Made by a program: the position numbers and the translations under genes. 64,000 bases of DNA. Origin: Polytrichum commune. Lineage: Eukaryota > Streptophyta > Polytrichopsida > Polytrichales > Polytrichaceae. Positions 50,701-62,972 of the stretch are shown here, piece by piece. The notes beneath the pieces are model-generated. The model did not search any database, had not been told where the DNA came from, and saw nothing but the letters and a program-made list of their open reading frames with translations. Within the stretch, counting starts at the first letter, position 1; each line of letters opens with the position of its first letter. The stretch is taken from NCBI GenBank assembly GCA_950295325.1, contig OX485807.1, forward strand, positions 13,791,001 through 13,855,000, read 5' to 3'.

Positions 50701-53700
50701 TAAGACTAAGTGCTGACAGGACATAATATGACCTGACTGGTTTGATGATCATTGATATGGAGACTTTCTGACACGTTCTGGTTAAAGGGTAGATTTGTTA
50801 TGGGTGGGGGGTTTTGAGACAAAACGAAGACAACCCTAGTCTCCTCACAAGGTACTTATATGAAGATGGAGGTGACTGAAAGAAGAGCTACAGCAAAAGC
50901 AGCTTCCTGAAAGAAAAACTTACTTTGTACAATAAAAAAGAGTACAGCAAGTAGACTGAAATGGGCCAACCACTTTCGTTGCATTCGTGGAATCCAGTGA
51001 CATAGCGTCTATACCCCTAGATTTTCACTCTTACAAGAGATCAGAGTTTCCAGGCTGGTATTTGGTTAGGCATTCTTGCCGGTGACCGTACAAGTTCAGA
51101 TTTGGTTATATGCTTACACTTAGAGAGCGGTGCGCTGCTGATTGGACATCAAGCTCTTGTTCGTAGAAAAATGAGAGTCTTCATTCCCGAATTACTTGTG
51201 ATTTCGTATTTTCTAGTTTCTAATACACATCTCCAATCTCATTGTGGTTGAAAAGAATGCTGGACACAGAGATAGAAGACAATTTTAAGGCGTATTTTGC
51301 CTGAAATTGTTGGGGGACTTCTCTCACGGGTTCTCGACAATTTTTACTACAATTTAACTGGCTTCGTTTAATCTGCGACTCAGATCCCACAAACACCCTT
51401 TCACAAGCTTGTCCATCAAGATCCCTCTACTTGATTCCAGTTCCTATGTGGGAGGGATAGATCTTCCATGTCCGGAATGTTATACCTTTGTCAGTCTTTG
51501 ATAAAGCTCTGGACTGGCTTTGTCTGCATCCTGCATAAGATGTTGTCCGGAAGTTGAGAAAGTTGTGAATCACAAAAATTCCTAGAATCCTTCAAACTCT
51601 TTGTCAGGAGAATGATGTTGTGATCATCAGCATTGAACGTTTTGTGTGGGAAGCGTGTGATTCAAATGGTTAGAAAGAAAGCAAGGTTTATTTGATAATG
51701 ATAATATGAGACAGTACCACAAAGTCGTATTGTAAAGATTTAGATTGCAATTTAAACATATAAAGATGTCAAGAACTACTGGACAAGTTGTTCCATCCCA
51801 GTGTGTTGCCAAAATACATAAGATTACTTTAAGCCAAGAACCTGGTCTCAAGAATATAATCTAATGGACCAAGACTACTGTTAAATGCACAGTAACCAGC
51901 ATATAAAACAACAGACTTCTTAGAATTAGCCTTAATAATTATATTCTATACCGTAGGTTGATAAGCAAGTGACAAATAGGTGATCGAAGACATGATATTT
52001 TTACCATGAGTGCCGCTCAATTGCCTTTTCTAAGAATCAAAGCTGCCTTTGTAAACCACTAATACGTGTAGTATCAGAATTATTTCCTTGAAGCAAACTA
52101 GAAAGTGAGATTTCATACTGGCAAACTTAGACGTTCCAATGGTTTACTCCTCACTTCCTCTGGAACAGTTGCCAAAGCCATAATTCCTGATGGAAGCTCC
52201 TGAAAAAATGATCCACGAAATCAATTAGAGAAATATATCTTGTGATTGCACTGAGAATTGGGTCCAGCAATAACAACTGTTGAGCAAAAAGACTTTGTCC
52301 CTGACGGCTCCAGTCAAATAGAGTTTATCGAGATGTCATATGGGGACTAGAGATATTTCTTCCATTGACAGGCCAGCACAGGCCAGTTGTGAGTAATTAT
52401 CGTCATCACTTGTTGATCACACATATCAGTCAGGACAACAATGCTTCATCCCAATAAAGACAAAAACGACCTTTCCCAGTAGAGAAATTACAGTAATCGT
52501 GCCAACAGAGTACAGTTACCTTGCGTAATTCATCCAATACTTGCCGGAGCTCTGTTCTCTCAGCATCCACGACTTCCAGTTGTGTATCAAGGCCGTTGAT
52601 CTCTTTGACAAGTTCTTCCTGCAATTCCATCAATGGGCAATTTATAAAAAATGTCAAAACACAAGTGCTTCAACATTTCTAAATTCAACAATAGGTCTTC
52701 CTCGAGTTTATATATGTCACCTCTTTCTGGTCCAGATGGTGGATGAAGCTTTTTACACTCCTCAGCTTATCGTCCACATCGCCTTCCCGGAGAACATATT
52801 CTATATGATGTCTGCTTGTAACCTCAATGCGCCTGCAAACCATAGTAACTTTTAGAACCTTACAAGTATGAAGACTGCCTTAATTGGCCTTGAAGTGACT
52901 GGACGATATAATTGGTAAGATATGAGTGGCTAGTGTAATTATTGTACTGGTAGCAGCAGGCACATCCAAATTTTTCTCTCTCCACCATATGTAAGTGGTT
53001 TGCACTTCTACTGAAAGAGACGAGATAATGGATCAGGGAGTGTATGTCGTCACTGCAATACAAAGAGAAGTATTTTCTACCTCAGCAAACTGGTATAGTC
53101 TTGCAAGAATGCATGTACACAGTCATGCGTGCAAAGGGAACTCACTTTCTTTGCGAGTCCAGTGAAGCCTTGGATGTTGCCACCTTTTGAGCATCTTTTT
53201 CTTTCTCATAAACCTGTACGCCCACATAACCTTGTATTTACATAATTGGAACTGAAACACAAGCTCACAACTCATTTTCAAGTTGCGCTTAATGAAATAT
53301 GGAAGTGTCGGCCTACGATGCATGTACAGGTGCTACAATTTGAGCAAGTCATTTTCGAGGCTTAACCTGTTCCGCAGAACAAGAACCAGCATGGCAAGAT
53401 TCTACAAGAAGCGATGACTATATCACGGCATGACTAGAACTCACTCACGTAGAGTGAAAGGTATGCATAACTGCATGACTGCAAGAAGCGTCATGACAGG
53501 CACGACTTTAATGAGTTATCCTGGACATACTATGTAATTACAGGAGAACACATTATTGCACATTTTGCTAGGGTTTACCTGTAGTAAAGCCATGAGCTCT
53601 GAGCCAAGACTTTCAAGCTCAGCACGCAGAACAGGTAGCGTCTTGCATGTATTTGTGAAGTCCTTGCTCTCTAGTATGCCCAAAAGAACATCCTGATTAA

Positions 53701-56700
53701 TTCAATACTTGATGCAATTCATTTGCGAAGTCTTGAGAGGATCCTTGAACTGATTGGGTTATCTTTGATGAAAATAGATAAGAATTTATTTCAATGTCAG
53801 TTTTCAGCAATGCAATATTCTTAGAGGAGAGCTTTCTTTTCATATAGTCTTCTCTCAAGTCTTTGATTGGACAATTTAAGCTCCCAACAGCTCTAAGTTA
53901 CACGGGATATAAGTTCTCTGGATGTACATGACCTCTCTTATACAAGTGAGATGAGAAGTGCTTAGTTGAGACTTCTCAAGTTTACCAAGAGGAAGAGAGG
54001 TTGTTTTCGCAGCATACATCTCCTGAATAAATGTGTCCTTTGAAGCAATTTGTTCCTGCATAAACCAAAAGTACACTGACGTTTATTGTTGTTGACATGG
54101 AACGCCAAGAAATTGAGGATGAGTATCTCTGTAGTTCCATTTTCTTTCAGCAACTTAATCAACAAATAATTAATGTAAGACTTTCAAATCTATGACATGT
54201 GCTGCTGATCTTGAATATTAGAGTGGGAGGACGTCTTCGTATTATCATTCATAAGTAAATAAATCTCTATGAAGCTAAAGCTAAGTATATATCCATATGC
54301 CAAACTTTGCTCGTATCTAGATCTCAGCTGTAATTTAATGAAGAGCTCTTCCCTGCATAATCTGTTTCTCGCATTTTGGTGGTAATAAACATGAAGTTGA
54401 TCATAAATCTACTGTGGAAGGGACAAACTTTGTAGAACCGCAATACCCTTGTTCAGTAAGTCATCGTGTCAAAACCATATAGTTAATTTGACGCAGAAAG
54501 GAATCACTTGTCAGCACCTCAAATTATCGATAAAATCTTTACACTTTCCAATCTCCATTGATTTCTATTGATATTTGTGTAATTGGGGCATAGTTACCAT
54601 TGTGCTGCACAGACACATTGATACCATACACCCCAAGTAAGAGATATATGGAAACAGATTACACAAACTTAGTTACCTGAGCAGCAGCTAGTTTGTCTTT
54701 CAGCGTTGAGTGCCTTCCTTTCACTTTTTCTAGCTCCTCCTCTAGCTTTTTGCAACGAGTCTCTGCCACTCTGCCACTCAGACAGAAACCTATGAACATA
54801 TAAGAAGTTACCTGGAATAGCATATGATGCAGAAGTGCGCAAAGTTCCTCGTTACATGCCAACAGGTGTATCTTGTTTTAATACTTCTTTGCTCTCAGTA
54901 ATCCGAATTTAATGCATGTTCACGACATGAAAATGAACTAAAAGATAATTTGCACCAGTGATCACATTATTGTAGCGACATTAACATTCTGGCAGTTATT
55001 AATTAAATGAATATGTATATCCATTACTTTCGAATCCTCAAAGTTATGAGGAAACTAAATTAAAGTCTTTACCGAACCAACTCCAGCTTCTTTTGATTTC
55101 CAACGTGATGCGGTTTTGTCTTAGGGGCAGGAGGGGATACAGGCTCCGTTGATGGTGCTTCAATCAACAAGTTGCAAAGAATTAGAGACCAAAGGTAATT
55201 CTGTCTCTTGACTTCTCAGCAAAAAAACAAAATTTGATTTTGTTCTCTGCGCAAGGGCACAGTTGTCCTCCGGAAGGATACCAATCAATAATCCTCAAGT
55301 AATCGTGAGATTACATGTGCAATTGATGATCTCTAAGTTACTAAATTTTGGATTCAACTGAACGCAAAAATAAAATGAATAATTGATTCCTGTGCATAGT
55401 AACTTCCATCAATTCATGCCATAGCATTGCTCTGTCATTTATTATGGACTTGCTTACTTGTGATGTTCATCATATGCAAGTTGACTTGAAAATTCAACAC
55501 TAAGAATTTTCTTTCCAATACTATTCTGCTATGACCTCATCTATTTAATGCGGTCTGCATTGCCTATTTTGCACAAAATACTTTTCACCTGCTTAAATCA
55601 TAGAATGCCGTTATTATCAAACACAGGGAGGCATGTTTAGAATGCCTTGCGCTTAGAAGCTAAATATTTTGACGGGGCATTGAAGCAAGTCATATAAATG
55701 TCCGTCAAAGCAAACGTTCAGATATCTGCAAGCAGATGGAAGTTGGATAAGTGGTCAAAGTTTCTCACAAGGAGGAGTAATATACCAAGAGGCTCAGACA
55801 GGGTCATTTGTCCCGCACCCTGCTTATCGGCTGCAACATTGAGAAAGAGCCTAACGTTAGACAGTCTTCCTACCCTTAAAAGATGTATGTTAGTAGTTGT
55901 TAACATTTGAGAGTGCTTGTTAATTTTTGAATGCAACTCTTCTTGAGAATCTGTAGAAATAGGTACACAAACCACTGGTAGGTGCAGCTGTTTGAAGGTT
56001 GAGAGTAGATCGAAGAGCTTGGTTCATGATCTCGAGCTCTTGGAGCTGATGCATGCTTTGGGCCCTCCATTGCTGAACCTGTTCCTCTCCGAAGAGTGCT
56101 GATGGTGAAACTTTGCCATCAGGATTAGCTTCAGGGCTGCCCTTTTTTTCTACCTGCCACAAAAGAAGCATTGTAATCCTCACATATATAGAATTTCCAG
56201 ACTGAATGAACGTGCAACCCTTACAGCTATCAAGCACACCCTGACTACTTCCTCGGCAGTTGATCTGAAGGATCGTTAAGTTTTTGTCGATGTAAAACTT
56301 TCTCTGCCCCCTCGAATAGAGTTAAGAAGGTAGATACCCTAATTGATGGTGTTTTGTATAAACAACATCAAAGAAGTTTCTTCAAAACACAGCAAACTCC
56401 TCAAATTCCTGTAGATCCTCATCCATTTGGATGAGCAAGGACATCTAAGGGCCACAAGCTAGAAAAACAATTACATTGTGCGACTAAGGTATTGACGTAC
56501 TGACCTATTCCTATGTCGACTTTCTAGTTGGACTATTAGGTTGAAGTCTTTCACTTACCTGAGCACGGAGCTCAGAATTTTCTCTCAAAAAACGTTGGTT
56601 TTCCCCTCGTAAGCGCTCCAGTAGCTGTTTCTCGTTTTCCAAGTCATCCGTGAGGCTGTCAACTTGATGTCTCAAATCATGGGCACTTTCATTCAGCTGA

Positions 56701-56858
56701 GAGAGGTCCTGTACCAATCTCTCGACCAGAGATAGGGATGCTGCATCCAATTTTTCCACTACTTTTGCGACCGGCTTCACCGCGTTGGCGTCGTATCCCC
56801 ATGCTTGTAGCCTTGCGATTAGCCAGGCCTGACTTGCTCGATGTGCCTTCGACGACAT
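41788..56858 (-). CDS. BLD10: BLD10/CEP135-type centriole cartwheel and basal-body protein
   Basis: About 35 exons predict about 1,175 residues, close to the 1,140 of human CEP135. On the minus strand they are 56559-56858, 55973-56153, 55786-55830, 55073-55157, 54677-54770, 53986-54055, 53579-53692, 53146-53213, 52721-52832, 52520-52618, 52119-52199, 51486-51530, 50420-50470, 49824-49952, 49570-49635, 49400-49465, 48695-48727, 48437-48562, 48180-48261, 47788-47964, 47300-47446, 47025-47099, 46710-46766, 46438-46533, 45680-45898, 45127-45243, 44812-44916, 44410-44523, 44224-44280, 43985-44059, 43480-43590, 43046-43155, 42747-42798, 42463-42569 and 41788-41857. The N-terminus (RLQAWGYDA, VVEKLDAASLSLVERLV, then a heptad coiled coil) follows the CEP135 pattern. 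The C-terminal RVRELEQLLACVRAQEH recalls the conserved CEP135 tail, and the rest is coiled coil. The family builds the cartwheel spoke tip during sperm basal-body assembly. The ATG at 56858 is the first in frame. Two junctions (after 53986; 48695 to 48562) do not keep phase as drawn, and the last exon is tentative. Confidence 0.82.
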
Positions 56859-57924
56859 CGCTGTCAATTAATTGAAATAAGGTGGATGTCAAGCGTCCTT
56901 GTAACTTGGAGGCAGATTACAAGATCAGAGAATTCCGCAATGAATCATCATCGTCACCCCCCTATCCCGTGTATCTGACGCACAAACCACGTCTAAGTAA
57001 AGGAAATGGACATCTCCATTTGTCATGATTGTACGAATTGAGCTTGAATAACATTGCAAAAGAGGTAAATGACGCTCGTTAAATTTTTTAAAGCAAAGAA
57101 CATATAGAGCTAGAGAGAACCGAGAACTTTCAGACCTAAGAAAACATGTGCATGCATGCAGACCTGGACTTTTCTAAGCAGTGCACATGGGGCCTACTAG
57201 TAGCAATCAAATTAGGAACTAGGGATTTCCACATGTGGCTCCAAGAACACACCTATAGGTAGAAGTGTTGATGATCACACTTTGTAACATCGCGACATTA
57301 TTATCATTGAGCAGGAAGTCTATCAACAGATAATGCTAGAAGAGTAAGAAGCGCTTCCTTTTATAACAACAACAATATGCTGCTTCCAGAGTCTCCACGA
57401 CGCCAACAGAGCAGTCGTGTGAGGTTACATCAAGAGGCAGGAAACGCCCACAAATCACCGCAAAAAACCTTTCTCCTCTCTGGTAATTGGTTTAAAGAAC
57501 CTACTTGAAACCTGATCTACAACCATGGTGATCAGTTGTGTCGTCAAGAGGAGGAACGCCTCATCATCAGAATTATTTCCATCATAAAGCCATAGTGTAC
57601 TATTCCAACAGTAGTCAGCATCATTTTCTGGCAGTTGAGGAGAAATCAAAATTCGAAGGAAGCTCCGTAAGGAAGTGTTAGCCCTGTTGCAAATGACGGT
57701 AAAGAAGAGAGGGACCAATTTCTCTGGAACCCACTGAATATCACCCTTCAAAACGGTCAATTCATCCTGGATAATTGATTTGTATCATTTCGGTGTGAAG
57801 CAACAGGTCCTATACCAGTTCTTCCTGCCACCTCCATAGAAAAGCTTCCGGCTCATCATCATTCGTCTCAGTATATTTAGGTCATCGTAAATTCTGCGTA
57901 CTCCGATGAAGAAGGCCCTACGAG
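56859..57924 (-). other. Region upstream of BLD10 with unassigned frames
   Basis: This should contain the 5' UTR and proximal promoter of BLD10. Minus-strand frames at 57455-57760 and 57785-58009 have protein-like composition and could be joined by a plausible GT-AG pair near 57750-57820, but I recognise no domain. They may be a small unrelated gene, a pseudogene or leader sequence. Confidence 0.35.
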
Positions 57925-58545
57925 TCTCCAGAAACTCGGCATAAGCGGGGTATAAGGATAAGCTGCTTATAATTGTCAACCCGCTCCTCGCACCTCTTGA
58001 CATACACACACATCCACATATGCAGAAGCGAAGAGACTGAAACAGCCACAGGAATCATCTCCAAGAATTCTCGCATGAGAATACATCTCCAACATAGTTT
58101 TTGAGCAATAACTACGAAGGGAAAGGAACAAGGCCATGAGCACAAGACCACAGCATCGAATTCAAGCAGTAAGGGTGACCCTCATCAACATCTACAGAAA
58201 CCTCCATCATCCATCTCTGTCGTGCGTAAAGCTGCCAATTATCAAACTCCAGAAACTGGACATAAGCTCCCTATTGTCAACCCGCTCCTCGCACAAACAC
58301 ACATACACGTACATCCACAATTGCGGAAACGGAGACACTGAAATAGCCACAGGCATGACCTCCAAGAATTCTCGTATGAGAATGCATCTCCAACATAGTC
58401 CTTGAGCAACAATCACGAAGGAAAGGGATCCAGGCAATGAGCATTAGAGCACCAGACACATCCCGATAAAGATCAAATTCAATCTGTACGGGAAACTCTT
58501 ATTAACATCTATCAAAGCCTTCATTCATCATCTCTGTCGCGCTGT
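57925..58545. repeat. Tandem duplication of about 300 bp upstream of BLD10
   Basis: Copy one (about 57925-58235) and copy two (about 58250-58545) share CTCCAGAAACT.G.CATAAGC, TTGTCAACCCGCTCCTCGCAC, TCCAAGAATTCTCG.ATGAG and CATCTCCAACATAGT (in parts), with about one difference in every six to eight bases. Both copies stay open in the same minus-strand frame for about 45 codons. Confidence 0.8.
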
Positions 58546-59097
58546 TCACAGACACTCTTTCTTTCTTTCTCCAGGAAAATGACCGTAGACGGGTCTTAAT
58601 TGGATGCAAGGATTAATACCACCAATGTATGCATACCCTGGTTCCTCGTTTGGTGCACAATTCAAGCTGCAGAATGCACATACTACAGCCGGTGAAAAAT
58701 CCAATGTCTTGAAAAGAGAATCAAATCATTGCATCAACCGCTTTCCGCAAGAACCTTAAGGTTTGGAACATTGAGAAACGAAGGGAGAAAGAACTCAGCG
58801 CCGTTTTCCACCAAGCTCCCTCGATTGTGAGCCAATTACGGCAAATAATGTACCGTTAGAGAGGTGAGGTGAGGGCGAATCGCGTGGTATGGAAATTGCG
58901 ATGGCATCCGTGCGGACGCGGAGCAGGAGGGGATCGAATGCAGGCACGAGAGGGAGGCCGAAAGAGCGCGGGAAAGGGGTTGTTGGTTTTCAACGTCCCC
59001 GGGACACTCTGGTATTCCATTCGGGACCTCGATTACAGTTGATCCCTCGTTCGAGGTGACAAGTGCGTCAATACCTAACTGGCTCCATTGTTCAGCC
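58546..59097. other. Distal upstream region of BLD10 bordering the transposon cluster
   Basis: Purine-rich sequence with a CTTT run near 58555-58570. It ends with the 8-bp duplication GTTCAGCC at 59090-59097. A minus-strand frame of 89 codons (58836-59105) takes its ATG from the hAT inverted repeat. Confidence 0.5.
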
Positions 59098-60315
59098 CAG
59101 GGCATAAAATTGACACCCTGGGGGGTGTATTTTGCTTCCTAGAGTGTCCTAGGACACCCAAATCTCAAACAAGGTGTCCCTGAGGACACCCAAAAATCCT
59201 ACAAGGGTGTCCTTTTTACACCCAAAAAAAATTCAGGGTGTCCCCTGTACTTGTAGGGCCTATCAGCGTATATGTTTGACAAAGTTTTTGCAAGTTTTTC
59301 TTTTTTGACACGCAAAAACTTGCACAAAAAAAAAATGCACGTCAATTGACACGCACATTCTAGAAATTGACACGTACTGTGACTTGTGAAGAAAAAAATC
59401 ACACATCAATTGACACACTAGAAATTGAAATGACATGTATTACTTGAGTACTATAAAGTGCAGCTCAAGTATCCGGAAAACATAACCCATAACAGTAGGA
59501 GAACTTCCTACACTCACTCACATACTTAAGTTCAACTTTGCTCTTGCAATTTCCTTTGTAACCGGGAGCTAGGACGGTGATAGGAGATTTCTTGATTTGA
59601 AGCTCTTCAATGCAGCTAAGCTATTTAGCCCTGTCTGTTTTTCAACAGACTTGACACTTCTTCATCGAAATGCTCATTTATGGCTTCAGAGTTTCATTGA
59701 CCACTTCTGCACTAATGAAGGGAATCTTTTTGATGAGCATGGTTTAAAATCAGAGCTTCGAGGTTTTCTGGATACACTTCATATTTCATGTGGTGGTCTT
59801 AAAATGCACCAAGCTTGGATGGTTTATTCTTCCAATTTGGACTATGTTGGAAGATATCCTCATATGACAAAGTTGTGGCAAGCTGTTCTTGTAATTCCTG
59901 CTAGTACAGCTTCTTGTGAGAGGATTTTCTACTCAAAATCATATTAAATTTACTTTACGGTGTAGTTTGGTATTAGAGACTTTGGAAGCACAAATGAGAG
60001 TTGCAATGGCAAAAATCCCCATAAAGGCCATTGACTTTGAACAAGTATGGGTAAAGTGGTGTGCTATGAAAGGCCGCCGCTTGTAGGTTTGATTTGCATT
60101 GCAAGTTATGATATGTAGTGATTTTTTTTATTTTTAATTGAAATTTTGAAATGATATTATATATTTTTCAAAATTGTACCTATTTTGACAAAAAAAAAAT
60201 TTAAGAGAAATTTATGAGGACACCCAAAAATTGGAGCATGGTGTCCTTGGGACACCCAAAATTTGGGACAGGGTGTCCCCTGGAAATTTGGCTAGGGTGT
60301 CAAATTTATGGCCTG
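59098..60315 (+). mobile_element. hAT-superfamily transposon, internally deleted (1218 bp)
   Basis: The ends CAGGGCATAAAATTGACACC (59098) and the reverse complement of CAGGCCATAAATTTGACACC (to 60315) are inverted repeats starting CAGG, as in hAT elements. Both sides carry the perfect 8-bp target duplication GTTCAGCC (59090-59097 and 60316-60323). The subterminal regions are packed with GGTGTCC/GGACACC motifs, several as palindromes, as expected of hAT transposase-binding arrays. The interior encodes only the C-terminal part of a transposase. The element is too short to be autonomous. Confidence 0.92.
59597..60086 (+). pseudogene. hAT transposase C-terminal (dimerisation) remnant, frameshifted
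   Basis: Frame one (to 59947) ends with the hAT dimerisation signature YPHMTKLWQAVLVIPASTASCERIFYSKSY. The homology then continues one frame over (IKFTLRC...LETLEAQMRVAMAK...DFEQVWVKW...KGRRL) to a stop at 60084-60086. One small frameshift near 59945 thus separates the two halves. The N-terminal zinc finger and most of the catalytic RNase-H-like core are missing. The family normally cuts and pastes hAT DNA in the nucleus; this copy cannot. Confidence 0.85.
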
Positions 60316-60334
60316 GTTCAGCCCTTCCGTTGAG

Positions 60335-61489
60335 GGCTAGGGTGAACCAGCATCTACACTCGTACCTTCGGGGGATGAAGGCCTCGCGGATGACACTGAA
60401 AACATCATCTTTCTTTATGGGAAAGCCCCCCGACATTTTTTGTGCACCCGACTGAAAATTGCTGCCCGCCCGCCCGATTTCGAAAAAACTAGTGTACTTG
60501 CATTTTTGAAGGCTACTTGTCCACAAATCCCATATTGAGTGCACTTCATTTTCAAGGTCTCAAATCCAATATATATGTTCACTTCCATTGAGTAAATAAG
60601 CAATTGACTAGATTTCATTTTCAAAGTGAAACCGTCAATAAAGCATGCAATTAACTTGGAAGTCAAAAACATTACAAAATCCTCATTAATACTAAGGTTA
60701 TAATTTTTGTCACTTACAATTGAAAGGGACCTTGTCATTCTAAAATGAAACTAAAATTCATGATTTATTTATTTTATTTTTAATATAATATAATATATTT
60801 TTAATATAGTATATACTATAGTATAATAGTATAATATATATAATATTAATTTCTGGTTAATCCTAATGAATCGTATTCAAGCTTAATTAATTTGGTAAGC
60901 ATATTTTCTGATTTAATTGGGTTTAATTAGGATTAATCAAAAATATATTAGACTTAGTTGCATTCAATCTTACTTAACTAGTTTAAATGCATATGGAAAC
61001 TTTGTGATAGTAGAAGGTATTAACTATATTATATTAAAATATTAAAAATAAAATAAATAAATCATGAATTTTAGTTTCATTTTAGAATGACAAGGTCCCT
61101 TTCAATTGTAAGTGACAAAAATTATAACCTTAGTATTAATGAGGATTTTGTAATGTTTTTGACTTCCAAGTTAATTGCATGCTTTATTGAAGGTTTCACT
61201 TTGAAAATGAAATCTAGTCAATTGCTTATTTACTCAATGGAAGTGAACATATATATTGGATTTGAGACCTTGAAAATGAAGTGCACTCAATAGGGGATTT
61301 GTGGACAAGTAGCCTTCAAAAATGCAAGTACACTAGTTTTTTCGAAATCGGGCGGGCGGGCAGCAGTTTTCGGTCGGGTGCACAAAAAAGGTCGGGGTCT
61401 TTCCCATAAAGAAGGATGACGTTTTCAATGTCATCCACGAGGCCTTCATCCCCCGAAGGTACGAGTGTAGGTGCTGGTTCACCCTAGCC
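60335..61489. mobile_element. Mutator-like foldback element with 452-bp inverted repeats
   Basis: The termini GGCTAGGGTGAACCAGC (60335) and its reverse complement (ending 61489) open two arms of about 452 bp (60335-60786 and 61038-61489) around a roughly 250-bp AT-rich centre. A perfect 9-bp target duplication TCCGTTGAG flanks it (60326-60334 and 61490-61498). Long inverted arms plus 9-bp duplications are the hallmark of Mutator-like elements. No transposase is encoded, so it is non-autonomous. The inner roughly 300 bp of the arms are nearly identical. Confidence 0.92.
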
Positions 61490-61498
61490 TCCGTTGAG

Positions 61499-62100
61499 GA
61501 CCTAACCTATTTTTCCATAGAACATGTCATTGCATTCTTAAATATTTAAATTTATTTATTAGGTATTTTACTTATTTTTACTTATTTACTTATTTATCGA
61601 GAAGAAGTCTATGGGCGATGAAAGCAGCTTCTAGCTTCTGGTGAGGCCACGTTGCCTGTGCTTTCTCGACCATCGGATTTGACCGATGTAACCCTCCTCC
61701 CTTGATCTCCTCCGTTCCTGCCACCACTCATCCACTGCTTTAGATATAGAGGAAACCTACAATGAGGGTGTCCAAAATTGTCAGCCATCAATGGCAATAT
61801 GTAGAGCAAACGATTTGAGGATGGGTATGGGACATTAATTTATATCCACAAGTGCAACAGGACAGGCCGGCATGGACGCAAACTAGTGTGAAACTAATGT
61901 AAATGGACTTAAAAGTGACACTCTTTTTTATGAGTCAACTTTTGTAGGATACTTAATCTATGCATTTAGTGAGAGATGATTAGGATATATAATTGAAGAT
62001 GTTGATGTTATTAGCCATTTTTTTCATGGTTTTTAGAGATCGTATGAATATCTTAACCAATATCATGGTGAGTATTTTTTGGTTAAATATTCATATAGGT
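61499..62100. other. Intergenic region right of the transposon pair
   Basis: It contains a TTTA/TTAT-rich run (61545-61600) and no recognisable gene. Confidence 0.5.
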
Positions 62101-62265
62101 CTCTCGGTCCAATTGTAATATTGAGCTTAGAATAGTTAATAAATGTCGAGGATGCAACCAACTTCTTTAACATGTGTATTCTCTTATGTTTGTACTTAGA
62201 TCCACATCTAATCATACACCACTCAAATGTAGATGTTCGATTAAGCAAAATGGGCATGACTTGTG
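62100..62265 (-). repeat. Dispersed repeat R1, reversed 5' half
   Basis: On the minus strand it reads through the 'gtagatgtt/ acatctac', 'gtatgatt', 'acatgt' and 'ttctaagctcaatatt' blocks in R1 order. Another reversed fragment follows at about 62805-62910. Confidence 0.6.
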
Positions 62266-62972
62266 TTAGACTTTGTGGTTTAACTTTCCGTTCGCATTCA
62301 TTACCAAAGACTATTGTTGAGCAACTCACAACCAATTGTCTTTATTTGTATAAGATTACACTGCTCAAGAGATCAATTCCAAAATTGCACCCTATGTCTG
62401 AGGTGAGTGCGGATTGGGAGAAGGAGGGGTGTCACGAAGTTGCACATAGAAAAGCATGTGAGACCAATGATAGCACGGGTCTAAATCATGGTGGCCAAAT
62501 TTTAAAATTTGCATAGAAATATGATGGCATGTATGGATTAGCGTCAATTTAAGTCAAATACACAATAAATTGATAAACGGTGCAGTTTATAAACAAGATA
62601 GAGTCTATAAAATAAATACATAGTGTTAATAAGGCCTTGAAAAATGCCTCAAAGTCCCGTTTCATCCACTAATAGGGTGCCATGTTATTCAAGAAATTTA
62701 GATAAATAACCCATCTTTGATTAACCCTTGTCCGCACATAGTTTACACAAGTATATAGCTTATGATCCCCCAGGGCATCATGGTCACAATTCTTATGCTT
62801 GACATAAAATGGTCATATAGGTCCAACTACCGAGTGTGTTGACCATTAAGCCTAGAATGATCACATGTATTTTGAGGGCGGAGCCTATTTCCAACACCCA
62901 CCACGTTACATAGTTCTCTCAGGAGAACCTTGGGAGGGTGGAACCCTAGGTACCACCACCTTATCATAAGGT

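Noticed and set aside
57455-58009. Two minus-strand frames as extra 5' exons of BLD10
   Set aside because: The BLD10 start at 56858 already gives the expected N-terminus. The frames show no centriolar or coiled-coil signature.
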